From the NCBI GenBank assembly GCA_000469685.2, contig LS997562.1:16462325-16526324 (forward strand): a DNA stretch of 64,000 bases, in the 5' to 3' direction. Made by a program: the position numbers and the translations under genes. This document shows positions 52,613 through 63,810 of this stretch, piece after piece (within the stretch, counting starts at the first letter, position 1; the number at the start of each line of letters is the position of its first letter). The notes below the pieces were generated by a model that did not search any database, was not told the origin of the DNA, and saw nothing but the letters and a program-made list of their open reading frames with translations. This DNA is from Haemonchus contortus. Lineage: Eukaryota; Nematoda; Chromadorea; Rhabditida; Trichostrongylidae.

Positions 52613-55150
52613 TACAATACCCACCCTAGTTATTCAAAAAAAGGCGAAAAAGACGGGGATTCGCGTCTTTTTCGTCTTTTCTCTATAACTCGGTGAGTTT
52701 ACACTTTTTTCATGTATGATATTATATAGTTCGACTCAGCTCGTCGAGATCTATAAAATGATGAGTTGAAAATTTGGAAAACTTTATTTTTTAAGTCCTC
52801 GGTCCACCGAAGCTCCTGGGGGTACGTCATTAGCGGCGACGCTCGCCATAATTATAACCAGAAGACATTCTCCTTCATTGAAAGTATTCAGTGAGTTGTA
52901 GGGCAGCTGTCATATTTCAAAACTAAGCAGAAAGTAGACCTTTGCATTTTTCATGTTTTACTGATCATTTTGGTACCATTTTTTTCCGAAATGGACGATT
53001 TCAGTCGTGCACCAATCTTGAACGAAAGCGACTTTTTAATTCGAGAAATAGCAAATATGAGTTGACTCCCAATGCTAGTAAATGATCTACCTACACTTCA
53101 GAAATAGTGCTTCCCTACAGTTTGCTCATTGTACGCATGAGTTCAAGAGTAAAAGCGTTTTTATTGTCCAAATTCCGGTTTGCGGCATATTTTCGCAGAA
53201 AACACACGTTTTCTTGCGTTTTCAAGTAGGATTTTTGATGTCCATGAGGAAGTTACGCCTATCATCGAAAGTATACATACTGAACTCTTTGTGAAAAACC
53301 ACGGATATAAGGAATAGTTACTTGTTTGGATCCTCAGGCTTCATAAATAGCTCCCGATCTCAGCCCAAGGCACAGGAGACTAAACCACATATTTTTTATT
53401 TGAAGTAAACTAATGAAATTCTACACCGTTGAAAGCCATTTCCAAAAAGCTATTCAGCGGTATGAAAATCAATTAACGAATCACACTTCGAATTAACACC
53501 TTTAGCACCATATTTCCATCCTACTCCGCCACTCGGCCACCCAATTAGGCATGTGGTTCGAGTGGCCGAGGCAGCATATTGATTGATTGCCTATTTGCTT
53601 TGATGTGCGCCGTCAATCGAACATTCTTAGAAATTTGCTCTTGTGATTGAATGTGCACAACTCTTACACGCTACTGTTTCCAATGAGTCTCACTTTGCAG
53701 ATTCGATGTTTCTTTTCTACTGGGGCTGAGTCATACTTTTTAAAATCATCTTATAAAGTGATGTAGTTGTAGTTGTTGTAGTTCTAGTTTGCATTTGTAT
53801 CATTTCCACCTTATTCATTTCTGGGAGCCGATAATGCATCGTCTTTCCACAGAAGCTGGTTACAGCACCTTGAGTCGATCCCAGGTACTGTCCCTCGACC
53901 TTGGCGGCTCCCACAGTAATTACCGAAGGAGTTTCTTCGCACCTCGACAGTAGCCTACCTACTAACGGTGCCGCAGTCGTAAACTATTTTACAACCTACA
54001 CATTCAAATGCAGCCGCTATTATCTTTTACTAGTGAGCATGAAAGTGATACAATTATTCAAACTGCAAAGTTTTTGTTGCAAACAAGAATATCCACAAAT
54101 ACTTTGAGAAATTCGTTTTATGGGAGGAGTTGTCACTAAAAACTTACACTTTCTGAAAATCATCTTGTTTTGCAAAGTGAGGTGAAACAGTAGCGTGTAA
54201 GAGTTGTGCACATTCAATCACAAGAGCAACTTTCTAAGAGTGTTCGGTTGACGGCGCACATCAAAGCGAACAGGCAATCAATCAATATGCTGCCTCGGCC
54301 ACCCGAACCACATGCCTAATTGGGTGGCCGAGTGGCGGAGTAGAATGGAAATACGGTGCTAAAGGTGTTAATTCGAAGTGTGATTCATTAATTGATTTTC
54401 GTACCGCTGAATAGCTTTTTGGAAATGGATTTCAATGGTGTAGAAACTATTCCTCATATCCGTGGTTGTTCACAAAGAGTTCAGTATGTATACTTTCGAT
54501 GATAGGCGTAACTTCCTCATGGACATCAAAAATCCTACTTGAAAACGCAAGAAAACGTGTGTTTTCTGCGAAAATATGCCGCAAACCGGAATTTGGACAA
54601 TAAAAACGCTTTTACTCTTGAACTCATGCGTACAATGAGCAAACTGTAGGGAAGCACTATTTCTGAAGTGTAGGTAGATCATTTACTAGCATTGGGAGTC
54701 AACTCATATTTGCTATTTCTCGAATTAAAAAGTCGCTTTCGTTCAAGATTGGTGCACGACTGAAATCGTCCATTTCGGAAAAAATGGTACCAAAATGATC
54801 AGTAAAACATGAAAAATGCAAAGGTCTACTTTCTGCTTAGTTTAGAAATATGACAGCTACCCTACAACTCACTGAATACTTTCAATGGAGGAGAATGTCT
54901 TCTGGTTATAATTATGGCGAGCGTCGCCGCTAATGACGTACCCCCAGGAGCTTCGGTGGACCGAAGACTTAAAAATTGAAGTTTTCCGAATTTTGAACTG
55001 ACCATTTTATAGATCTCGACGAGCTGAGTCGAACTATATAACATCATACTTGAAAAAAGTGTAAACTCACCGAGTTATAGAGAAAAGACGAAAAAGACGC
55101 GAATCCGCGTCTTTTTCGCCTTTTTTTAAATAATTAGGGTGGGTATTGTA
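52613..55150. repeat. Large foldback element, about 1-kb arms
   Basis: Left arm 52613-53699 (1087 bp) and right arm 54171-55150 (980 bp) are inverted copies with high identity, around a 471-bp unique spacer. The ends are TACAATACCCACCCTA and its complement, compatible with a TA target duplication plus CAATACCC termini. The 107-bp length difference is a single gap: 53318-53421 has no counterpart in the right arm. An identical 70-codon frame occurs in both arms (53082-53294 +, 54470-54682 -) but matches nothing known. It also contains shorter hairpins near each end (GGCGAAAAAGACG region). Confidence 0.93.
53700..54170. other. Spacer of the large foldback
   Basis: Unique sequence between the arms. 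A 65-codon minus-strand frame with a Thr run (TTTTTT) is probably not a gene. Confidence 0.5.
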
Positions 55151-55640
55151 TTTATGGCGAAAGGTCCTTGGTTATGGACGGGCACTCATCTCTACCGTTC
55201 ATTTTAGGATTTCTCCGGAAAATCCAGAACGCCTCTAATGCCTTCGTCGCTGAGATCTCCGTCCCCTGCGCTAATATTGTGCACTTTACTTCAAAGTTGT
55301 TGCCGTTGTGCTCCTCGATTTTATGCCTACCAAGCGCTGTTATCAGGCTGCCACGCCTCATACTAGCTAGATGCTCTTTTACTCGTATAGCTATAATAGT
55401 TGTCTTCCCGTTTCTCAATTATATGTTGAGATACATGTCCGGCATTCCATCTGATAGATCAAGCCTGTTAGTGCGCAATCACCTATCTTTTTTTATACAT
55501 TTTTGTCGTAGAGAATATTTCAAACTAAGCTGCTCGATATTGTCGGAGAAATGCGCAACGACTACGGCTTTCTTCGATTCTAAGGCATGCGAAGGGGCCA
55601 GTCTTACTGGAGGACGAACAATCGGTCACCGGAGTGCTCA
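55150..55640 (-). pseudogene. Second Penelope-like element, C-terminal GIY-YIG fragment
   Basis: On the minus strand, broken frames read LESKKAVVVAHFSDNIEQLS, a stop, then CALTGLIYQMECRTC, a stop, then RVKEHLASMRRGSLITALGR, HKIEEHNGNNFEV and KALEAFWIFRRNPKMNGRDE. These align in order with GVIYQIRCQACD, RVREHLEGLRR, HRIECHDGSEFEI and KTLEAFWIAARNPQINRKEE of the intact element at 7700-10351 but are clearly divergent, so this is a different and older PLE lineage. It abuts the right end of the large foldback at 55150, suggesting the foldback inserted into it or cut it. Confidence 0.85.
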
Positions 55641-56081
55641 TTGACCAAGATTGACAGGGCGTCTATTGAAAGGACCTCTTGATAGACCTCATAGTCGATT
55701 TTCACATTTTGTCGATGAAGTCCTATTCGTTTTGCATTCTGATGTCAACCCGCCCCAGATAACCACATTTTCGGGGGAAAGTCGGATATGCTCACGACGA
55801 CGTTTTGAGGACGCGTCAGCCTTTAACAGTGATGCCTTTGGTTTGGACGATTTGGAAATAATCTACGGTGAAACTTCTCTCATCGGTTTAGATCACGTCA
55901 GAGATGCGGCCCACCCGGAGCTCTCGAAACTGTTTGAAATGCTCCGGAGCAATCTTTCAACAGAAGCGACAACTGTTCTGCTTTAGGCAACATTCCACTA
56001 TTTTCTGAACAGTGAGGAGGGATGCAATCCGATTCATGCGGACTCCATGGTTGTCATGAGTGATGATCAGTGGTTCTTTTC
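55641..56081. other. No gene recognised
   Basis: A 111-codon plus-strand frame (55651-55986, with FVDEVLFVLHSDVN and EIIYGETSLIGLDHVRD) has fair composition but no recognised domain. It may be the antisense of further PLE coding sequence. Confidence 0.35.
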
Positions 56082-56702
56082 TTAACACGTGACGACGGGA
56101 GCGTTTTTCGTTTGCGCGCCCACGAGACGAGACCGTTCTAAGGCGCTGACTAATCGTCGGTCACCATTGACGAGCATCATCCCACAGGACAGACACTTAT
56201 TAAATTTGCTTATTCATAAGTAATAAGCTTCTATCTGTGTGAAACAAGTAGAAACTCCAGAGGAAAAACTTGTATTCTGTCAAGATTTAGGTGAATTCTC
56301 TAGAATCATGGAATTTGTAGACCATTTCGGTGTATGAGGTCTTAAATCGTGAACATTCATAAAAGGCATATTTAAACGATTGGCGGGAACTAGATTAGAG
56401 GTAAGGCGCCAATTGTTGGAATGGGTTCAAATTGGTCATGGATAACAATAATCCCGGGCACTCCTGGAGTCCCAAAACTGATCGTCAATATTTCCATAAA
56501 AACCTCAGATTAAGAACGATCATGGCTCGACGCTCAAGGTAGTGAAATAATAAATATATGTAGAACTTGGAACAAAAAAAAAACCTGGGATTTTCTTCTT
56601 TTGGCTGACTTACAGTACTGTCGGTCACCATTGACCGACATCGTCCCACGAGACAGACTGGCTGTCGGTCAACTTTGACCGGCATTGTCGTCAACGTGTT
56701 AA
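56082..56702. mobile_element. TTAA-flanked element (piggyBac-like ends), copy 2 type
   Basis: Left end TTAACACGTGACGACGG (56082) and right end GTCGTCAACGTGTTAA (to 56702) are imperfect inverted repeats starting at TTAA, a different terminus from the 21701 element but the same logic. CGGTCACCATTGAC-type segments recur at 56157 and 56622 near each end. The right end is itself duplicated in tandem just outside (GTCGTCAACGTGTTAATGAA at about 56686 and 56717). Non-coding. Confidence 0.55.
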
Positions 56703-57109
56703 TGAAGTTACGAAGTGTCGTCAACGTGTTAATGAAGTTGCGAAGCTTTGGTAGCTTCACTGCTCCCGGTCGTCCACTTTTTGACATATCACAGGCCGTT
56801 CTCGAGCCCTGAGAGCAGCCTATACATTTCGAACGTTTGAAGAGGGAATCCCGAGCCGTTTCGCGATTTCGCAACTCCTGAAACTTCCAGAGCAACTTCT
56901 CGAAGTTGGGTTGATGCGCAGAAACTTCCATATCGATGATTCAGGCGGACGGTCAATCGAAAGATTAATACGGATTTTGGCACATCTCCTGCGCTTCCAA
57001 GAAACTCAAAGTTTCCAAAAGCACCCATTGGCAAAGTGCCGGCAAGCGCAAAACGAAGCAACCTTACTTTTCAGCCACCGTGTATGTTCAGATTACCTTT
57101 ATTACTCAC

Positions 57110-57200
57110 GCTAATATGTGCCGTAATCCTGCCGCCTGTACTCCTATCGAATTTCAACCCTCTATGTCCAAAATGACATTTCGCCCCCGCCCGCCCCTTA
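57110..57200 (+). repeat. Dispersed repeat family, copy 5
   Basis: GCCTGTACTCCTATCGAATT then CAACCCTCTATGTCCA matches the core at 48510, followed by CCCCCGCCCGCCCC. It lies directly against the left arm of the foldback at 57195. Confidence 0.55.
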
Positions 57201-59007
57201 CAACTAAGGCCTTTCAGGGCAAGGGACGCCTTTTGAAAATGGTTTTTTGCATGGTATAGGGACATGAGCACTGGGTATAGAACTATGCTCCATTTCCGTT
57301 AAATGGTCCTCTGGGCGCCAAAAAAAAGTAAAAAAATTTTGTCAGAAATTGCCGTTTTCACCCTCTAAGCGTCGTTTGTTTCATTCATGGCGTCGGCTGT
57401 TCGCCCAGTAGAAGGCGCCGGTGGACTGCGCATTGGAAATAGCGCGAATGGTAGCCAAAAAAGCGAACCACAGGTTGAAACATGTTGAAGAGTGCGGGGA
57501 GGTTTTATATGTGCTCCTCACGGTTGAGCTGCTAACAGCGACGGATGGTATGGAGGATAGAGATGTGAACTTTAAGTTGGGACTGCTATGCTGGGTTGGT
57601 GGTTCGTTTCTCCGAGGCTCTGCCCTTTTTGCATTTTATGCTGCCATCTCCGGTCGTGACCAGGACCACTGAAAACCTCACCAAGTCGTTAGAATTCGGT
57701 GTGTGGCGCACTATCAGTGGAGGAGCTTCCAGGCTCCACATTTCCTGGAGTCGTCCCTTCCCCTTCACCCCCCCCCCCCTCCCCTCAACTTCCTCACGTA
57801 GTTTCTTTCATCAGTTCGGCATCATACTGATGTGATATCATTTTGGTAGTCAAAAAACCCGATAACATATCGTCTGGTCTTCGGACATTGTATGGACATT
57901 GCACAGTCCATACAATTCTTCGAATGATTTGCACAGTAATTGTTTGATTGTTATTTATTTTGACCGAATTCCTCGAAACTGATGAAAGGCGCGTGTAACT
58001 TCGACGACTTCGCCGCTTTTTATCCTCCCGTTGATTTCGCGCCGATGAAGGGTTTTTGTCCACTGTTCTGGGTAGTCATCTCCATTTCTTTCTCTACTCA
58101 CAATCTCTTCTGCAGTCACCTCGACTTCAGCAATGTCCTTCTTGATCGCGTGCTGCCAGCCCTTCACAGCAGGATGCGGAGTTAGGGGATCGTATTTTTA
58201 TCGCCCAAACCCTTCATCTAGTCATTAATCTGGTGATCTGGCGCATGGACGATTTCCTTCAGGGGTGACAGCTTTTTATATCAAGCCCAGTGCCCATGAA
58301 TTCTTCAGCAAGAATACGAGTTGAAAGAGAATCTGATTTGTTTCCCCACAGAAGTCCGCGGCTGACGCCCAGGGAAAAGTCGGAATCGGGAGCTACAATG
58401 AATATGGCAATCGTGTTATCTTTGCACTGACGAATGAGGTCGAGGACAGTTCCCATCAACAGGAACTTATAACGACTTGGTGAGGTTTTCAGTGGTCCTG
58501 TTCACGACCATGACCAGTCAGGCTCTTGCTTTGGCCCTGGTGCAATATGGAGCCAATTTGGAAGTGGCAGCATAAAATGCAAAAACGACAGAGCCCGGGG
58601 ACATGAACCATCAACCCAGACTAGCCGTCTCAACTCGAAGTCCACATCCCTATTCACCACACCATCCGTCGCTGTCAGCAGTTGAACCGTGGAAAGCGCG
58701 TATGAAACCTTTCCGCACTTTTCAACATGTTTCAATATGTGCCTCCCTTTTTTGGCTACTGCTATTTTCAATGCGCAGTCCACTGGCGCCTTCTACTGTG
58801 CGGACAGTCGACGCCATGAATGAAACAAGCGACGCTCAAAGGGTTAAAACGGCAACTTCTGACATATCTTTTTCACTCTTTTTTTGCGTTCAGAAGGCCA
58901 TTTAGCAGAAATGGACCATAGTTCTATACTCGGTGCTCATGCCCCTATACCATGCAAAAATCGTTTCAAAAAGCGTCCAACGCCCTGAAAGACCTTCTTT
59001 GTTAGGG
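57195..59007. repeat. Foldback element, about 500-bp arms
   Basis: Left arm 57195-57691 is an imperfect reverse complement of 58470-59007. Shared landmarks include GCATGGTATAGGG with GAGCA, CTATAGAACTATG-like sequence, TGCGCATTG and ACCTCACCAAGTCGTTA at the inner edge. The 778-bp spacer is unrelated to the arms. Frames over the arms appear on both strands as mirror images and are not genes. Older than the 52613 foldback because the arms differ by many small changes. Confidence 0.88.
57692..58469. other. Spacer of the second foldback
   Basis: Contains a poly-C run (57767-57780) and two minus-strand frames: 58259-58459 (LIRQCKDNTIAIFIVAPDSD) and 57955-58167 (EVEVTAEEIVSRERNGDD). These read as protein-like but match no family I can name; they may be captured host sequence. 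Confidence 0.35.
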
Positions 59008-59999
59008 ACAAAGTTTGGTTCTGAGACCTATCATCAGTGTTCATCAATTAATAGAAACATCGATTACTGTAGTAATAGGTCTGCGACACTGTCCCTCGAC
59101 ACCACTGGGCACAATTTTTTGCACCCATATAGTTTGATTTCGCACCTAACTGGGTAGTATGTATTCTTGGAGCTGAGCGCTTTTCGATTCGAAGAATGTT
59201 AAGGAGAACAATCGCGAGCGGGGTATGTAACTGTATGCGGTTAAATCGCCCGCATTCATACGCAATAAGGATTTGAGGTGCTGATTTATCAGTTTCCATT
59301 TCACAACTTTGACTGAGTGAATTTACAACACACGTAATATTAGTAAAGTTTTTAGAACTTCTACAATGATGATCCTGGACAGTACAAACACAATGTGAGT
59401 TTTTCCAGTTCTGTTAACTGTTTCAATTAACTAATGAACAAAGCAATGCTTATAGCGTTGAAATGTCCACCTTATACTTTTCAAGGTAGGACCAGAGATC
59501 AATCTGGACATCTCAGAAAAGAAGGGAACCGACTCATAGAAGCAGGCCAAAGAAACTTCTGCCTTCAAACTGACCAACTCATGGCCTTTAAATCTTAGAT
59601 TCGATAAACTTGATCGGATTTGGGTTGTCCACTTGTATTTCATTCTTTCGTTTGCGTTTTTCTTTGTTTATGTCATTTTAAAATATGAGAATTATGCTGT
59701 CATACAGCCCTTACTTATTGTTGTGAATGACATTCTTCGTATAACGAATTCTAATAATAAAACGAAAATAGTCATTCGTGACGGTAAAGATTGTTTTGAG
59801 AATTGGAGTACCTCCCATTCTAAAACTGCGAACTCAGTCATCAGAATGCGAATCTTCTTTTTCACTTGCAGCTTGTGAATCACTGCCATTCTTGATGCTG
59901 CAGAAATGAGCATGAGCGTTCGGATAAATGTGAGTCGTTCAGGTCTCTGAAACTGCATTTCGCCATCTTGATTTCTTGTGAAATTAGAGTTTGTATGGT
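59008..59999. other. No gene recognised
   Basis: AT-rich. The minus-strand frame 59692-59958 may be the untranslated 3' part of the retrotransposon remnant that follows. Confidence 0.4.
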
Positions 60000-62900
60000 G
60001 TAATGAAAGATGACTCTGGAACAGAGAGGCATACTTCCATCTGAAAAAGTTAGGTTATAAGCTGCTCCAAAGCTCAACCATTCGTTCAACGAATGTGTGT
60101 CAAAGGCACACGTGTTAGGTTCGGTCGCACACGGTAAGAGTGACCTCTGTAGATACCTATGGTAGGCGGGATTTTGTATAGGTCGCGCAATTTTGAGGAA
60201 ATCTCTTCAGTTGCCATCTTATAAAGTATTCCGCAGTCGAAAACAGCGCGCCTGGATTCTAACGAATCAGTTCTGAGTTCCCGAAGACGCTTCTCATACA
60301 AGAGCGAACTAACAACTTTATGAATTGAGCATCGGTATGTGAAACTTTTCTTGGAATTTTTCAATCTCATCGGCTAGCGCCTTTTCATGTAGCAACCGAA
60401 TAGGTGAGCAATATTCGAGTACAAGCCTAACATAGAGGATGAAAAGCCCTAATAGGAGATGGGGTCGCGCCCCTTTAACAACCTGAGAATAAAATTAGCC
60501 CTCGATACTATGATACGATACCATATACGTCATTGTCAAAGCCAAATATGTCTTCATGAATGATACCTGAGTCCCGCACATCGTGAACTTGTGTGAGCTG
60601 ATCCCCAGACAAGGAGAATGTGACAATGGGATGGTTTTTCCCAATACACATAATTGCTGTTTTCAAAACGAAAATTTTATTTTCCATTTGCTTGATCATC
60701 ACTCGATGGTGTTTATAACTGTTTGTAGCTTTTTGCAATCGTTTATAGTATAACTTTGGAGTCATCGGCATATATGTTGCAGAAGATAACGACTGGGAGA
60801 GATTCAACCAAATCGTTAACGTATACAACATACAGAACAGATCAAGTCCCCTGAGGATCACCGCTTGGAGTGGAATAGGAATAAGATGTAACGCTATTTG
60901 CAACTACTGTTTGGGTCCGGAGCAGTTGACCTCAATACCATACGCCACGAGTTTTTTCGATAGCAAAGATATAGCAATCGAGCCAAACGCCTCAGTCGCC
61001 GAACGCCTAGTCATTGTAGCAAATGGATGCCTAATTTCCCCTATCCACCTCTCTTTGCCAATGGGGGATTGTGGAGAGCAAGCAGAAGAGGAAGATTTGC
61101 TATGGCGAAAACCATGTTAGACGTCGTGAAATTACCGTCTTTCATCCATGTATTCGGTAATATTCCGGCAGAGTATGCGTTAAATCACTTTTACTAGAGG
61201 AGGTATTACTAGAGGAGAAGTGAGGTCCAAGGCAGCTTTCTTGAGAAAAATATAAAGGATCTAGTCTGGTGAGGTAAATTGTTGGAACTTTGCGTAGGGC
61301 ATCGTGGACTACGTTGCAGTTTATATCCGCCCAGTCGAGGACATCAGTTGTCTTGGCAGCACGTTTCCACCTGCGACACAAGCCTTTCTAGACTGACTCA
61401 AAATGTTTCGTGAACAGGTGGGCTCCAGCTTTGTCATCGTTAATAAAAACATCGGCGGAAATAAGATTAGGTATGCAATGAGTTGTTGACATACCTTTTG
61501 TATTTGGCATTATAAGCAGACTTGTAAAGAGAGTGAAGATGATCGACTTTTAATTTGAGAGAAAATCTGCGCTTAGAATAAATTTCAAACTTATCTCTAT
61601 GTCTCACCGTTGGAACAACGAAAATAGCTCGGATTTGTTTGAATGGCTGGCAAGCGCGTCAGCAACCTGGAAACTGATACAGTTGCGGGCTGATGCACTG
61701 AATGGAGGAAGCACACGAATGTTACTTACCATAGACGGCTCGGAAACCAACACGATTTCTAAAATGTTTAGTCAGTGGGTAGCCTGGAGCACCATTTGCT
61801 TCAGGAGCAAGGAATGTGCAAACCTGAGGAAAGTGTCAAAAGACGCTGATGACGCATCATTTTTATGACTCGATATGCTCCAGTCAATTCAGTGAAAATT
61901 AGAATCTCTTAGTATCATAGTTTGATCGCTGCACTTTGCTTGCAGACTATCTATTATAGAAACTCAGTAAAGTCGGGAGAGTATTATTTATCATATGAGG
62001 GGCTACGATAATCTGGAACCACGGGCATTTTCCACTAGCGAAATTGATTTGGGAAACAACGGATCGGATATTCCCATCAATGCCTTTTTTGGTTATTAAA
62101 AGATGGGAAACGCGAGAGTTGATCAGTGCAACCACTTCACCTCCTATTCTTTCGCCTTCGTGAGCATTTGTAAACATTGTAACTGGAGCACTGACTTAAT
62201 AATGTGTTATGGTTGGGCCATGGTTAGCACCAACTCTCGGTAATAAAAACCCCGTCGGGCTTATCGCGCAATATGAACTTAATGTTTTCAAATTTACTTA
62301 CAATTGAACGGGCGTTGAAAGGCAAAAAGCGACATTGAGAACTACACAACGGTCGACACCGGCGTGCATTTTCCCCCTCCTCGCCATAGCGGGCGGTGTC
62401 CTACACTTGAGTAAAGTACTGATCCTTTGGTGATGATAGATGAGTGGCCGATGTGGACTGTTGACTGTGACAAGATGCAGGTAAATCCGCGGATTCAAAA
62501 ACTTGTGTATCGCAAGGTCTCGAACTACGTACGCCAGCTTTCCCTCCTGACTGCTCATGATGCCAGTCTTCCTTCGCAGCGCACGATCGAATTCCATCTC
62601 TTCCTTCATGAAGTCTGGCCGCGCGTATGAATGTACAAACTCTTTGGTTAGAGATTGACGCGCACTTTTCATATGTCCTAGGAGGCGGTCTCACAGCTCC
62701 TGATTCTTCAGACTGAACTCAATGATGCGTGGGCGGGCATTTGTGGCTCGCTGGTTCTTCGATTTCGGGTGCCTGTGGAAGTCGATGCGGTTGCTGTTAA
62801 ACTCAGCGAGAAGTTCACTGCCTCCTGACGTTTTCACAGCTTCCTTTATGGCCTCCTTGTCGAAAATGCGCGTCGCCTCCTATGTGACTTTCTCCGCAAT

Positions 62901-63225
62901 GCCTATCCATGTAATCCTACAAAACTTTGCGTGCGATAACTCTTGCGCTCGACCTGAATTTTGCGAGTGCGCTATAGAATGTTGAACTAGGGGTGGGATT
63001 TATTATGCCATTAAAAAGGGCCTATTTTCCAGAGCATTGAGCTTATTGTGGATCACGGTATGCGATACCTGAATTTTCAGAACAACGTCTAACATTTTGT
63101 GGAAACGCTTGAACATTCTATCGAGGCGCTCAAAGAAACCGTCTCACCTGGTCAGGATTGATTTGTAGCCACTTAGGCTCGACCGTGGTAGAGACCGAGG
63201 AAGATGCCTCCACTTCAACTGACAT
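60000..63225 (-). pseudogene. Non-LTR retrotransposon (CR1/Jockey-like) single-ORF remnant
   Basis: Read on the minus strand: an N-terminal region beginning MSVEVEASSSVSTTVEPKWL at 63225, IFDKEAIKEAVKTSGGSEL, then LLGHMKSARQSLTKEFVHSY and EGKLAYVVRDLAIHKF (62672-62400); an endonuclease with FNARSIVSKFENIKFILRDK and GVFITESW, GGEVVALINSRVSH, KQMVLQATH and a lost SDH motif near ISFQV; an RT palm remnant LFCMLYTLTIW ... YMPMTPKLYYKRLQKATN in place of LFxLYxND...YADDTKLY (60820-60700); and a C-terminal YEKRLRELRTDSLESRRAVF block. Order and spacing are those of a CR1/Jockey-type protein of about 1000 residues. Numerous stops and frameshifts. Confidence 0.85.
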
Positions 63226-63810
63226 TTTTTGGATGTAGATAGAAAGCAGTGGGTGGTAATTGATTCCTACAGCTTGGAGTTCGTAGATATCAGCAATAGA
63301 GGGCTAACATGCTAGACAAAGAAGAGGGAACTCCGATATATGGCTGCTTTGATAATAAGTGGAGAATGACAAAGAACTGTAACGGTTGGGTAGGCGCGAA
63401 TTTGGTTAGCAGTCGATATTCAGGCAGATCAATAATCGGCAATCAACGTACCCTCAGCATGCTAGGGTGCACATCATCAACAAAAAACTTTATTCCGGGC
63501 ACGGTGGCAGGAGTGCACGCGCGCGCAAGTTACGGAACGAAGAAAATGTGGTACGAAAGGATTGTAGGGGGATGGGGAACAGAACATTCAAAAAAGAGAC
63601 TGTTCAAAGAAATGGAGTTGAAGAACACTAACCGAATTCGTGGCGGTGGTGATGGAAGGGTGATCTTCGAAGTAAATGTAGGAGCGGGACGTAGGGGCTG
63701 AGGACCGACCCCTCAGCGACCGGATGGGACAGGAATGGCACCCGCCACTGCTGCCGCCCCCTTGGTAGGCGGATTTCCTCGAGCGAGTAGTCATGTATAC
63801 ATATGCATTA
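63226..63810. other. No gene recognised
   Basis: A 130-codon plus-strand frame (63309-63701) with Gly-rich stretches (RIRGGGDGR) has no recognised domain and lacks splice context. It may overlap the 5' UTR of the minus-strand retrotransposon. Confidence 0.35.

Noticed and set aside
53082..53294. 70-codon frame repeated in both foldback arms as a possible conserved small protein
   Set aside because: Duplicate identity follows from the inverted arms themselves; no homologue recognised and no start context.
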